A stretch of DNA of 64,000 nt from Chengkuizengella sp. SCS-71B (GCF_040100845.1 NZ_JAZHSH010000001.1:620001-684000); one strand, 5' to 3'; shown: positions 54,104 through 63,319, numbered from the stretch's first letter. Notes: generated by a model from the letters alone, not told the origin. Translations and numbers: made by a program.

Positions 54104-55456
54104 GTGAAAACCAATTTATCGTTAGATATAGAACTTAGTAAAGTAATGAAAGAACTCCATATTTATTGTTCATTGTTAGATAATGAGAGTGCTCATTTAG
54201 AATCATTATTTGAAAATTTTCCATTCCAAACGACCTTGGACTATTATCACAAAGTTGGTAAACATTTTGTTGATGAAGAGATTCTCAACAAATTATTACA
54301 AATTGAGGAAAAAGTAAATCATCGATTAGCAGGGGATAAATCTTTTTATTCATTTTTATTGCAACAGTTTTTAGTCATGCTGCTAGATAAACATAAAGGG
54401 ATTTATGATTACCATACTTATACGGGAACTAGAATTATTTCAGAGTTAGTTAATCCAGATGACTTAGAATTTATTGAGTATTTGGAGGTTCAAATTTTAC
54501 ATCTAGCTGCGATTCTATCTGATATTATTCGTTTTGAATGCCATACATTAATTGGAGCTGATAAGAGGTTTCAAAGGAATTTATCTTCTAACGATCATCG
54601 GAAGCGAATTATTTTTCATGTTTTACGTGCCATGAAAGTGTATGGTCCATTTTCACTTACTTTCCAATTACCTAAAAACTTAGACGAGACATTAAAAATT
54701 TTGCAAACTGAATTGGATTCTAATGAAACATTGAGCAAGAAACTTGCTGATATGATACTTAAAGTAAGTGAAGATGTTTTATCACAACTGCCGGAGACTT
54801 CATTAAAGGCTTTAAATTTAATTATTATGCCAGTTCATACAATTCATGATGAGTATATGTTTATTAGATGTTTGCAAAGTTTGGAAACTATTTTCAGTAT
54901 TGTAGTGAAAGGATTTCAAACTTGTCTCTCGCAAATTCAATTTCAAAAATTTAAAGAATCTATAGCTATTATGGAGATGCTTAAAGCTATATTTGACTGT
55001 GGTCCTGCATTGTTTAGAGTAGTAATGATGATGGAGAAAGATAACTTTGCTGCTTTTCGTATTTATACAGAGGGTGCGAGTGCAATACAGTCTAAGCAGT
55101 ATAAAATGATTGAGATTCTAGCAGCAGATCCATTGAAAGAGCGCTTAAATTCGCCAGCCTTCGATTCTGTCCCTAGTATAAAAAAAGATTATTTAAAAGG
55201 AAACATTTCCAACTTTGAAACTTATATGCGAGATTATTTGACAGATGAGTCCATTTGCAAGCAACCTATTTTTGAAGAATGGATTGAGTGTATGAAGCGG
55301 TTTGAAGAGACATTCATATCTTGGAACAATATGCATTTTAAGATGGCCGTCAAAATGATCGGTAATGAACAAGGTACAGGTTATACACTAGGACCTTCAT
55401 ATTTGGAGAAATATGCTTCAAGAAAATTATTTCCGTTTCTCCATGAAAATGAATAA
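54104..55456 (+). CDS. Tryptophan 2,3-dioxygenase-superfamily heme protein with long N-terminal extension
   Basis: A 450-residue protein starting at GTG 54104 behind AAGGAG. Residues about 245-445 follow the TDO pattern. His248 lies in IHDEYMFIRCLQSLETIF (TDO: HHDEMLFI). Arg319 lies in FAAFRIYTEGASAIQSKQYK, at the position of the carboxylate-binding arginine. His411 in NMHFKMAVKMIGNEQGTG matches the proximal heme ligand, and Thr425 in GTGYTLGPSYLEK the substrate threonine. The end RKLFPFLHE matches FFPELW. Residues 1-240 have no counterpart in ordinary TDO (about 280 residues). Reaction unknown; aromatic oxygenation is a reasonable guess. Confidence 0.72.
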   Translation: MKTNLSLDIELSKVMKELHIYCSLLDNESAHLESLFENFPFQTTLDYYHKVGKHFVDEEILNKLLQIEEKVNHRLAGDKSFYSFLLQQFLVMLLDKHKGIYDYHTYTGTRIISELVNPDDLEFIEYLEVQILHLAAILSDIIRFECHTLIGADKRFQRNLSSNDHRKRIIFHVLRAMKVYGPFSLTFQLPKNLDETLKILQTELDSNETLSKKLADMILKVSEDVLSQLPETSLKALNLIIMPVHTIHDEYMFIRCLQSLETIFSIVVKGFQTCLSQIQFQKFKESIAIMEMLKAIFDCGPALFRVVMMMEKDNFAAFRIYTEGASAIQSKQYKMIEILAADPLKERLNSPAFDSVPSIKKDYLKGNISNFETYMRDYLTDESICKQPIFEEWIECMKRFEETFISWNNMHFKMAVKMIGNEQGTGYTLGPSYLEKYASRKLFPFLHENE

Positions 55457-55498
55457 AAAGAAGGAGAGAATGCAACTATAATTCTTACTCTTTATTTA

Positions 55499-56179
55499 TT
55501 ATAGAAAATATCTTCTCTCAGGGCGACCAACACTTCCATATGTCAATTCTGCACGGACCTCCCCAATGGATACCATATATTCTAAATATCTACGGGAGGT
55601 AGTTCGGCTTACACCGATTTTTTTTCCAAGTTGCTCAGCAGTTATACCGTTTACTTCATGTTTAATATGATTTTTTATTTTATCTAGCGTTATAGGGTCA
55701 ATTCCTTTTGGAATAAGGTATTCAGATGGCTTGGTCTGTTTATGAACAGTATCAAATAAATGATCAACTTGTTGTTGATCTACATGACTCATCGTTGATA
55801 TTTGTTCTTTATAGCTTTTATATTTTTCTAAAGTTTGTTGAAAACGCTGGAAAATAATCGGTTTAATGATATAGTCAATTGCCCCACCTCTAATGGCGCT
55901 TTGCACTCTTTCTACCTCTTTTGCAGCCGTGATCATGATGACATCGGTATTCCTGTACTGCTGACGTATAAACCATAATAAGTCAATGCCATTTCCATCA
56001 GCAAAATAAATATCTAATAAAACTAAGTCAGGATGCAGGATGTCAATCATTTCTTTTGCCTCAGTTAAATTTGTGGATATCCCACAAACTTCGTATCCAG
56101 GAATCTTTTCTGTAAAACGACGATTGATTTCTGCTATTTTTAGATCATCTTCTACAATAAATACCCGAATGTTCTGCAT
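55499..56179 (-). CDS. CitB/DcuR-type response regulator (CitT-like)
   Basis: A 226-residue regulator. Receiver domain residues 1-120, with VFIVEDDLKIAEINRRF, the phospho-acceptor Asp in PDLVLLDIYFADGNG, and IKPIIFQRF. The C-terminal HTH (about 175-215) has EVNGITAEQLGKKIGVSRTT and GRPERRYFL, as in CitT, MalR and DctR. AAGGAGG precedes the ATG. It is the partner of the sensor kinase upstream and probably activates tctCBA. Confidence 0.92.
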   Translation of the reverse strand: MQNIRVFIVEDDLKIAEINRRFTEKIPGYEVCGISTNLTEAKEMIDILHPDLVLLDIYFADGNGIDLLWFIRQQYRNTDVIMITAAKEVERVQSAIRGGAIDYIIKPIIFQRFQQTLEKYKSYKEQISTMSHVDQQQVDHLFDTVHKQTKPSEYLIPKGIDPITLDKIKNHIKHEVNGITAEQLGKKIGVSRTTSRRYLEYMVSIGEVRAELTYGSVGRPERRYFL

Positions 56180-56224
56180 GTAACTGCCTCCTTTTTCTTA
56201 AGAGTAGGGATATCTCATCATTGA

Positions 56225-57826
56225 TTAATGTTCACTTTTTTGGGTGCTCTTAGGTAGAACTACTGTAAAAACTGTTCCCCCAATATCACTTTTTGATGTT
56301 GTAATATAACCATTTAAATATTTTACTGCATTATCTACGAGATATAAACCGATTCCTCTATCATTACCATCTTTGGTGCTGAAACCTTTTTGAAAGATAT
56401 ATGGTAAATCTTGTTCATCTATACCTAATCCAGAATCTTCAACTTCAAAAATAAGGTCATTACCGATGTCCGTCATAAATACTTTGACTATTTTATTTTT
56501 ATCGTTAGCTTTAGTAGCTTCAAAAGCATTATCAATCAAGTTCCCTATAATTGTGACAATTTTTTCTCGATTGATTTCATGAGGAATATCCTTCATGCTG
56601 CTTTCATTGTCAATAATCATTTCTATTTTTAGCTCTTGTGCAAGATTGTATTTACCCAGTAATAAGGCTGCAATCATTGTTTCTGGAATGGCTGACATTA
56701 AAAATTCGACTAAGTTTTGATGGTCTGTTGTTTCTTTAGTAATAAAATCAATAGCTTCCTGATAAGACGCTAATTGAATCAAACCAGAGATTGTATAGAG
56801 TTTATTTGAGTACTCATGAGTTTGTGCTCTTAAAGCTTCAGCATAGGATTGAGCTTGCGAAAGTTCATTTGTTAACTGATCAATTTCAGTTTTATTACGA
56901 AAACTGGAAACAACACCGACAATCTGATTTTTATCAAAAATAGGGACGCGATTTGCAATGATATCGTTTGTTCCAATCTTTAGTTCCTGATTAAACTGAC
57001 TCTTTTTAGTTTGCAAAACGTCTAACATTTTAGTATGTGGTAAAACTTCTAATATATTTTTTCCTATAATATTTTCTGAAGGGTGTTTATTTATGATTTG
57101 ATACGCTTTTTGATTTACTAATGTGATGTTCCCATCTGCATTGATGGCTATAATGCCTTCATGTATGGATTCTAAGATTGCATTTTTTTCTAAAAATAAA
57201 CTGGCAATTTCCCTAGGTTCTAAACCGAATATTGCTTTCTTAAATCCTTTTGAAATATATAAAGCACCAACAATTCCGATGAAAGAAACAAATATCGTTA
57301 GCAATAATACTTTCCTTTGATACGAATTTAAAATCAGTTCTATATCTTCAATTAAGAAACCTACGGACACAATTCCTATAATTTCACCAGCATCATCAAA
57401 AATCGGAGTTTTCCCTCGCAATGATGGACCTAATGTACCTGTAGCTTTAGATGTATAGGATTCACCATGAAGTAATGCTCGATCGTTATCTCCTCCAACC
57501 ATTGTTTGTCCAATACGTTCTTCTACAGGATGAGAATACCTAACAGAATCAATATTACCAATAACAACAAATTGGGCACCTGTTTGAATACGGACTTCCT
57601 CAGCAAGAGGTTGAATGATAGCGGAGGGCTTTTCAGATTTAAATCCTTCCCTTATTTCAGGCATGATAGCAACAGTTTTTGCTATGTTTAAAGCACGGCT
57701 GCCTATTTGATCTTCTAAGCTGTTAGAGATAAAATAGGCAAACACACTGCTTAGAATCACGATGACAAAAACGAGTAAAGTTAAGATTAGTAGTGCCATC
57801 TTAGTTTGAAGTTTTAGAGGTTTCAT
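56225..57826 (-). CDS. CitA/DcuS-family sensor histidine kinase (CitS-like)
   Basis: A 533-residue membrane kinase. Helix 1 (about 10-32) and helix 2 (about 170-190) bracket an extracytoplasmic sCache/PDC domain that contains GTLGPSLRGKTPIFD, typical of carboxylate sensors. A PAS domain follows (INADGNITLVNQKAYQIINK). The kinase core has the SPOB-type phospho-acceptor His (RAQTHEYSNKLYTISGLIQL) and HATPase motifs NLIDNAFEAT, DSGLGI and GIGLYLV. The start is ATG 57826; TTG 57835 overlaps the ribosome-site region. The regulator gene follows after 45 bases. Ligand is likely citrate or a related acid. Confidence 0.9.
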   Translation of the reverse strand: MKPLKLQTKMALLILTLLVFVIVILSSVFAYFISNSLEDQIGSRALNIAKTVAIMPEIREGFKSEKPSAIIQPLAEEVRIQTGAQFVVIGNIDSVRYSHPVEERIGQTMVGGDNDRALLHGESYTSKATGTLGPSLRGKTPIFDDAGEIIGIVSVGFLIEDIELILNSYQRKVLLLTIFVSFIGIVGALYISKGFKKAIFGLEPREIASLFLEKNAILESIHEGIIAINADGNITLVNQKAYQIINKHPSENIIGKNILEVLPHTKMLDVLQTKKSQFNQELKIGTNDIIANRVPIFDKNQIVGVVSSFRNKTEIDQLTNELSQAQSYAEALRAQTHEYSNKLYTISGLIQLASYQEAIDFITKETTDHQNLVEFLMSAIPETMIAALLLGKYNLAQELKIEMIIDNESSMKDIPHEINREKIVTIIGNLIDNAFEATKANDKNKIVKVFMTDIGNDLIFEVEDSGLGIDEQDLPYIFQKGFSTKDGNDRGIGLYLVDNAVKYLNGYITTSKSDIGGTVFTVVLPKSTQKSEH

Positions 57827-58283
57827 GAAAAACAACTCACTTTACTGGATAGTTGTTAGATTAAGAGTTTATGGTTATTGTTCACTATTTCGATTGTTTT
57901 ATTGGTATTTATATTGTATCAAATAATAGTGAGGAACAGTTACACTTTGTTTCTATTGATAAATTTCACTTCTTTTTTTGCATCTTCTGTTGATTTCATT
58001 GAATATTTTCCTACTTCTTTTGTAGCGTCACCTTTTTTCATCCTTCATTATATTTAGGTTTGTATTTTCTACATTTGTCAATTCCATGTAATGATCCGGC
58101 TCTATTGACTAATAAACTTATTTGGTTAAATCTGTAAAATAAGAATATCCACCACTAAGTATCTTTAGTAGAATTAAAGTATCTCATTTATTTTATACCC
58201 AATTTATACCCAATTTCTGGTATAAAATTTATGTATTATATTAATATTTTTTTAATAAAATTAAATTGGGGGGTGTTTATTTA
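57827..58283. other. 457-base divergent intergenic region
   Basis: No gene is seen. It carries the promoters of the sensor kinase (minus) and the small secreted peptide (plus). TATACCCAATT occurs twice in a row (about 58195-58216) and is followed by GGTATAAAAT, so that TTTATACC and GGTATAAA form an inverted pair close to the peptide gene. Confidence 0.4.
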
Positions 58284-58472
58284 ATGAGAAGAACATTGGT
58301 TGTATTTTTGACAATGATATTATTCATGTCCACCTTTTCCTCAATTGTATTTGCAGCAGAACCTCGTAGTGTACATAGTTGTGGTGAAGTCTCTGTAACT
58401 TATACTAAAAATTATGATAGACATGTATACCAATTAGATCCGTGTGATGGGGAGGGGTGCAGAGAGAAGTAA
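58284..58472 (+). CDS. Small secreted cysteine-containing peptide 1
   Basis: ATG 58284 follows GGGGGGTG by nine bases. The 62-residue product has a signal peptide (MRRTLVVFLTMILFMSTFSS, cleavage probably after FAA at residue 25) and a short mature part with Cys33, Cys54 and Cys59 (SCGEVS, LDPCDGEGCREK). Two similar frames follow in the next 400 bases. I do not recognise the family. A secreted antimicrobial or signalling peptide is possible, but no transporter, modifying enzyme or immunity gene is adjacent. Confidence 0.65.
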   Translation: MRRTLVVFLTMILFMSTFSSIVFAAEPRSVHSCGEVSVTYTKNYDRHVYQLDPCDGEGCREK

Positions 58473-58507
58473 TTCATTAATATTTTTTCAAGAAAGTGCT
58501 TTATTTA

Positions 58508-58660
58508 ATGAAAAAAGTATTGGCTGAGTTTTTGACATAGATTTTAGAGCTTTTCCTCAATTATTTCTACAGGACCTTATAATGGGGGGGAGTGATTGTG
58601 GTGAAGTTTCTACAACTCATACTTATTATATTGAGATATTTAAATGATAAGAATTAGAAA
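58508..58660 (+). pseudogene. Decayed copy of the secreted peptide gene
   Basis: ATG 58508 starts MKKVLAEFLT and meets TAG at 58538-58540. Further on the DNA still matches copy 1: TTTTCCTCAATT, then TTGTGGTGAAGT and ACTCATACT against ACTTATACT, but with shifts. The gene is clearly homologous to 58284-58472 and no longer codes for a full peptide. Confidence 0.7.
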
Positions 58661-58720
58661 CATGTCCAGGTTATCCTGAGAAATGATTATTATTAAGTTA
58701 AGTTTGGAGGTGTTCATGTA

Positions 58721-58861
58721 ATGAAAAAAATATTGATATTTTTTTTGACAGTGATATTAATAATGTCAGCCTTTCCCTCAATCGTATCTGTAACCCCTGA
58801 TAGAAATGTATATGCAGGTGGTGGTCCGTGTAATCATCCGAATTGTGGAGGTATTAATTAG
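58721..58861 (+). CDS. Small secreted cysteine-containing peptide 2
   Basis: ATG 58721 has TTGGAGG nine bases upstream. The 46-residue product has a signal peptide similar to copy 1 (MKKILIFFLTVILIMSAFPS, then IVSV) and a very short mature part ending GGGPCNHPNCGGIN. Cys37 and Cys42 have the same C-x4-C spacing as the end of peptide 1. Confidence 0.6.
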   Translation: MKKILIFFLTVILIMSAFPSIVSVTPDRNVYAGGGPCNHPNCGGIN

Positions 58862-59483
58862 AACAAAGTTGACTGATGAGAATATCTTAAAAATAGCCAA
58901 AAGTAGGTATTACATTGAAATGTAGAAATAAAGGGGTGGTACATAATTCCATGAGTTTTGGAACACATAATACAGGTTGTTTTTGGTAAAAAAGTTTTAG
59001 TAGCATAAATGTCTATTTTATTGAACTTTTTTATAACTGAAATAACAGATAGCTTAGCTAATGAGAACTTTTTAACTTTGTTCCACATTTGGACCATATT
59101 GTTAAACAAAGTGATTTGTATGTTACGAGGTATGCTAACAGGATAATGTTGGATGAAAATATTAAAACAATGAAATTGAATTTCAGGATGAAAAAGTGAA
59201 GAAAAACTACCCTTAATATAGTAGAAATATAAAAAGCTGATTTCTGTAAGAAGAAAATGGGCTCTTTTTTTTGCGAAGAGGGATCCTAGTGTGAATGACG
59301 TATGGCAACGATTCTTAGTATAGACCGCTACATCTTCGGTGCATCTTTTTTATAAAGGTTTAACTTTATTTTAAAATCACAGAATTGGGTAGTGGGATTA
59401 AACCATCCTTTCAACTTGTTATTTTGTTTCAACTGTAAAATTTTTGTTATAATTAAATAATATATAGAAGAGGGAGAATCATT
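58862..59483. other. 622-base region without a convincing gene
   Basis: An 83-codon minus-strand frame here (58858-59109) has no ribosome site and an unlikely composition. Around 59240-59360 there is T-rich and mixed sequence that may be a remnant. The GNAT promoter must lie near 59420-59460. Confidence 0.4.
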
Positions 59484-60305
59484 ATGCTTAGTCAACATAA
59501 TTTAACTCAAATAAAAGAATTACAGGAAATCTGCGAAAAAGAAGAACCGATATTATTGAAATTAAATTGGGATTTATTGAAAACTCGAAAGGAAGAAGAG
59601 AAGAGAGATTTCTTCTACAAGGAGAATGGTAGATTAGTCGGGTATTTAGGACTATATTGGTTTGGTACAAAAATAGAGATTTGCGGAATGGTGCACCCCA
59701 AACATCGAAATAAAGGCATCTTCTCAAACCTATTACAAGAAGCTTTAACAGTATGTGACAGGGAAGAATTCTCTAACATTTTATTAAATGCTCCTGCTGC
59801 GTCTATTTCAGCAAAATATTTTTTGGAAACCAAACAATATTTATATCGTTTTTCTGAATATCAAATGAAATGGGCGCAATCCTCATTATCCTCTTCAACG
59901 GATGTTGTGATTCGAAAAGCAAAAAAAGAAGATCTACAATTAGAAGTAGAGTTAGATGTACGATGCTTTCAATTTGATCAAAAAGATGCTGAAAACTTTA
60001 ACTTGAGAGTTAAAAAGGAAGAAACACGGTTTTTTTATATGATTGATTATGCTGGACAAACTGTTGGGAAAATAACAGTAGATCATTCAAATGATGAAAC
60101 ATGGATATATGGATTTGCCATATTACCAGAGTATCAAGGAAGAGGAATTGGACGTAAAGCATTAATGAATATGGTTTTGTTTGAACAAAGAAAGGGATTT
60201 CCAATCTTTTTAGACGTAGAAACTTCAAATAAAAATGCTCTGAAACTATATACAGATTGTGGTTTTGAAACTTATAGTGTTCAGGACTATTATGAAATAA
60301 AGTGA
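59484..60305 (+). CDS. GNAT family N-acetyltransferase with two GNAT-like halves
   Basis: A 273-residue protein. The first half (about 30-125) has an acetyl-CoA loop MVHPKHRNKGIFSNLLQEAL. The second (about 145-273) has FAILPEYQGRGIGRKALMNM with the classic Q-x-x-G-x-G motif and LDVETSNKNALKLYTDCGFE. Only the second loop looks fully canonical. Acceptor unknown. GAGGGAG lies nine bases before the ATG. Confidence 0.87.
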   Translation: MLSQHNLTQIKELQEICEKEEPILLKLNWDLLKTRKEEEKRDFFYKENGRLVGYLGLYWFGTKIEICGMVHPKHRNKGIFSNLLQEALTVCDREEFSNILLNAPAASISAKYFLETKQYLYRFSEYQMKWAQSSLSSSTDVVIRKAKKEDLQLEVELDVRCFQFDQKDAENFNLRVKKEETRFFYMIDYAGQTVGKITVDHSNDETWIYGFAILPEYQGRGIGRKALMNMVLFEQRKGFPIFLDVETSNKNALKLYTDCGFETYSVQDYYEIK

Positions 60306-60692
60306 GAATGTTGTTAGAAGCAATCCTTTGTACTTTAACGATGTATTACTCCTTAAGCAATGGTGAATATTTTGTGGGTTTTCAAGGGAGTAAATATCTT
60401 ATTTTTGCAATTATGAAGTTTCTTTAAATAATGCATAAAAACTTATCGATGCTCTATTTTAAAATCATAATAATAGTTTAAATCATTTATAAGTTTACTA
60501 ATTTAACTGAGAATACTCTGAGACAAGTTGGGAGGGATAAGTAATGAGATTATATTTCGATATTTTTGAAAATGATCAACCATCCAATATTCATGCCTAA
60601 GTTGGGGATGAATATAAATGATAAACAGTTATGCCTCATCTTAGGGAAAAATCCATTTTAAAAATCCCTTAATAGATGGAGGTTTTATAATC
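60306..60692 (+). other. 387-base gap with an 18-codon candidate frame
   Basis: ATG 60544 behind GGGAGGG opens a frame MRLYFDIFENDQPSNIHA ending at 60600. The ribosome site is strong but no terminator or relative supports it. The rest is AT-rich, with no other signal I can support. Confidence 0.3.
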
Positions 60693-61586
60693 ATGAAACG
60701 AAATTTACTTGGTGCAATATGTTTATCTTTAGCAGCTAGCATATGGGGTGGAATGTATGTAGTTAGTAAATATGTTTTAGCATTTATTCCACTATTCACG
60801 TTGATGTGGTTGCGTTATATTATTGCTTTTGTTTTTTTATATGGTATTTTAAAATTAACTCAAAGAAAAAGGAAAAAACGTGAAACTATAAAGAAAAAAG
60901 ATTGGATACTAATAGGATGGATTGGTTTCATAGGCTATTTTATTTCAATTTCTTTTCAATTCATCGGTACAAAATTATCTGATGCACATACAGGGGCACT
61001 AATTACCTCAACTACACCTGCCTTTATTATAATCTTTGCAAAATTTGTGTTAAAAGAAAGATTAACGATTAGAAAAGTTATATCTTTGGTTTTAGCAACA
61101 GGTGGAGTTTTTATTGTCATTGGCATGGATAATCATATTGGGAGCTATCTTTATGGTAGTGTATTATTAGTAGGTGCTTCAATTACATGGGCATTACTTT
61201 CAGTTTATGTGAAAATTGCTTCTAAACGATTTTCAATTTTAACGATTACAACATATGCCGTATTATTTGCACTTTTATTTACAACACCCATCATGTTGTG
61301 GGAAATTCAAGTAGATACAGGATATTATCAAAACTATTTAATTATTTTGAGTATTATTTATCTTGGGTTAATTTCAACTGCTGGAGCTTTTTTCCTCTGG
61401 AATAAGGGAATGGAATTGATGGAAGCAAGTATTGGCTCATTGTTTTTCTTTTTACAACCTATTGTTGGTTCTTTTTTGGGTTGGTTTTTACTAAGTGAAA
61501 AGTTAGATGTTAGTTTCTTTATCGGTGGAATATTAATTTTAGTAGCTGTTATGCTAGTTACTTATAAAAAGAAACAGTTAAGTTGA
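60693..61586 (+). CDS. EamA/DMT family transporter
   Basis: A 297-residue protein with ten membrane helices in two EamA repeats. The first begins ICLSLAASIWGGMYVVSKY and includes GALITSTTPAFIIIFAKFVL with KERLT. The second includes GASITWALLSVYVKI and ends SLFFFLQPIVGSFLGWFLLS with EKLD. Exporters of this group move amino acids or metabolites; substrate unknown. Ribosome site GATGGAGG. Confidence 0.9.
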   Translation: MKRNLLGAICLSLAASIWGGMYVVSKYVLAFIPLFTLMWLRYIIAFVFLYGILKLTQRKRKKRETIKKKDWILIGWIGFIGYFISISFQFIGTKLSDAHTGALITSTTPAFIIIFAKFVLKERLTIRKVISLVLATGGVFIVIGMDNHIGSYLYGSVLLVGASITWALLSVYVKIASKRFSILTITTYAVLFALLFTTPIMLWEIQVDTGYYQNYLIILSIIYLGLISTAGAFFLWNKGMELMEASIGSLFFFLQPIVGSFLGWFLLSEKLDVSFFIGGILILVAVMLVTYKKKQLS

Positions 61587-61721
61587 AAGATGATAATATC
61601 TGAAAGCTCAATTATAGTGAATTTTGTTAATGCTCAGATAAGAGCAAATAGTATCATTAATGATTCACAAGCTACACTACCATTACAAAAAATCAATTAT
61701 TAGATCAAAAGTAAAACCCTT

Positions 61722-61768
61722 AGAACTTGTTTTGAAAATTAAGAATTCTCAAAACAAGTTCTTTTATT
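61722..61768. terminator. 14-bp perfect hairpin with T-tract
   Basis: AGAACTTGTTTTGA and TCAAAACAAGTTCT pair exactly, with TTTTATTT after. It lies 135 bases after the EamA gene and could be its terminator. Confidence 0.8.
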
Positions 61769-61789
61769 TACAACATACCTTTTGATTTT

Positions 61790-61975
61790 TCAATCATTTT
61801 TGTCTATCAAAGAAAAGATAATATTATATTCGCCACTGCAACATGAACAAATCTGCTCATCTTCGGAAAGACGGTATTCAACCGTTTCCATTGGTAAGTC
61901 TTCCAATTTTGTTTCACGTTGCCCACGCTTTTTACTACGATAGGTGATCTCTTCAGTAGGTAAAGAAAAGATTGA
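61790..61975 (-). mobile_element. IS66 transposase fragment (zinc-finger region)
   Basis: The minus strand reads LPTEEITYRSKKRGQRETKL, then EDLPMETVEYRLSEDEQICSCC. These match the start of the IS66-family TnpC zinc-binding domain (ITYxRKK..., LPVE..., CPCC). Only about 50 codons remain and both ends are lost. It abuts the SLH remnant at 61976. Confidence 0.8.
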
Positions 61976-62492
61976 AAACCTATCAGCAAATTTACTGGTG
62001 TTACAGAGAGCGAATTTAAACCAAGTCAGTCAACTACAAGAGTTGAATTAGCAACAATGCTTGTTCGAAGTCTAGACTTGAAATCGCCAAATGATTATTC
62101 TACTACATTTATTGATGTACAAGGTAATGAATGGTATGTTAATGAGTTAAATGCAGCAGTAAAAGCAGGTTTAATAACAGGTTATGAAGATGGAATCTTT
62201 AGACCAAACGATATAACTTTACTCGAGAACAAGCTGCAGTCATGATTTATCGGGCATTAGAGTGGGTCGATTCTGATAAGACAGAATTAAATAGTAGAAT
62301 TCAAGCTAGCAATAAGTTTAAAGATTATGAGACTATTAGTAGCTGGGCTCAACAAGAATTGAACGTAGTAACACAAGCTGGAAACATTTTAGGTAAAGCA
62401 GTCAATATATTGATCCAAAAGCAAATGCAACAAGAGCTGAAGCAGCAACAATGGTTGAAAGATTTTTACAAACGATAAACTTTATAAACTGA
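61976..62492 (+). pseudogene. S-layer homology (SLH) domain remnant with two frameshifts
   Basis: Three frames read in turn as an SLH region. Frame 1: FKPSQSTTRVELATMLVRSL, DVQGNEWYVNELNAAVKAGL, ITGYEDGIFRPND (to about 62218). Frame 2: TREQAAVMIYRALEW to NVVTQAGNILGKA (to about 62402). Frame 3: YIDPKANATRAEAATMVERF to the stop at 62492. This is the cell-wall-anchoring C-terminus of a lost surface protein. Confidence 0.85.
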
Positions 62493-62558
62493 GCAATGGA
62501 GAAAAGTATTACTTTGTCGTGACAGCGATGGATGAATTGAATTCAGTTAAATTAGATT

Positions 62559-62602
62559 AGGTTATCCGATAAGCGGTTGAATATACGGCTTGAGGATAAC
62601 CT
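62559..62602 (+). terminator. Hairpin after the SLH remnant
   Basis: AGGTTATCC and GGATAACCT pair perfectly, with a second inner stem AAGC/GCTT, followed by TCTTTAGATTTT. Confidence 0.65.
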
Positions 62603-62618
62603 TCTTTAGATTTTCTCC

Positions 62619-62660
62619 ATCTTCCATACTATGGCGCATTTCTCTAATAGAGAAGCGCCT
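62619..62660 (+). repeat. ATCTTCC...GGCGC motif D with hairpin
   Basis: ATCTTCCATACTATGGCGCA resembles 63223-63240 and the reverse strand of 21212-21231. Its GGCGC and TTCTC pair with GAGAA and GCGCC (62633-62659), and TTTCTTT follows, so it can also act as a terminator. Confidence 0.5.
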
Positions 62661-62744
62661 TTCTTTATGAATGCGACCATATTTGATATTATGTAAAGAC
62701 TACAAAGGAATAATGTAGTAATTATGTAAATATGGGAGAAAAAA

Positions 62745-63218
62745 ATGGGACGAGATATAACTTATAAGATATGGACAGTGGTTATGATTCAAGATGGTGA
62801 TAAAGTATTGCTACTAAATAGACAACATGACCATTTTGAAGGGTTTCTTCCTCCAGGTGGGAAAATAGACTTTCCTGAGAGTTTTGTAGATGGGGCTATT
62901 CGTGAAGTAAGAGAAGAAACTGGACTTAAAGTAAGTAATCTAGTATTTAAAGGGATTTCTGAATTTGTTAATCCCACTGTTAACAAACGATATACAATGA
63001 TGAATTATTGGACAAAGGACTATAAGGGGGAATTATTAGCAGACCCTCCTGAAGGTGAAATTCATTGGGTTAAGATTGAGGAAGCAAAGGATTTGCCGAT
63101 GCAAGAAGATATTAAAATAAGATTTGATTTATTTTTTGAACCTGGAACATTCGAAATTCAAACTGTCTGGAATGAAGAAAAAAATGGTCCTGAAGAAGTA
63201 TTTATTAAAAAAACATAA
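62745..63218 (+). CDS. NUDIX hydrolase (MutT/8-oxo-dGTP diphosphatase-like)
   Basis: A 157-residue pyrophosphohydrolase. The Nudix box is complete from GGKIDFPESFVDGAIREVRE to ETGL, including the REVREE metal ligands. WTVVMIQDGDKVLLLNRQ starts the fold, and LPPGGK precedes the box. Composition and length are those of small MutT-like enzymes that hydrolyse oxidised or other nucleoside phosphates. Bounded by motif D upstream and motif E directly after its stop. Confidence 0.92.
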   Translation: MGRDITYKIWTVVMIQDGDKVLLLNRQHDHFEGFLPPGGKIDFPESFVDGAIREVREETGLKVSNLVFKGISEFVNPTVNKRYTMMNYWTKDYKGELLADPPEGEIHWVKIEEAKDLPMQEDIKIRFDLFFEPGTFEIQTVWNEEKNGPEEVFIKKT

Positions 63219-63222
63219 TTTG

Positions 63223-63252
63223 ATCTTCCACAATGGCGCGTTTATTGAATTC
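63223..63252 (+). repeat. ATCTTCC...GGCGC motif E
   Basis: ATCTTCCACAATGGCGCG lies four bases after the NUDIX stop. TTC and CAAT pair with ATTGAA around GGCGCGTTT. It resembles motif D at 62619 and, on the other strand, the arm at 21212-21231. Confidence 0.5.
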
Positions 63253-63319
63253 TAAATTTGTCCTTATCGGGTAAAATTCAAGAGGTATTCACCCAACAAT
63301 TAAATAAGGTGGTGTCAAG

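Noticed and set aside
54104-55456. Calling the gene kynA (true tryptophan 2,3-dioxygenase)
   Set aside because: The length, the 240-residue N-terminal part, the loss of the active-site Tyr next to Arg319 and the absence of kynurenine genes argue against the standard enzyme.
58858-59109. 83-codon frame on the minus strand
   Set aside because: No ribosome site, unlikely composition, and it overlaps the end of the small secreted peptide gene on the other strand.
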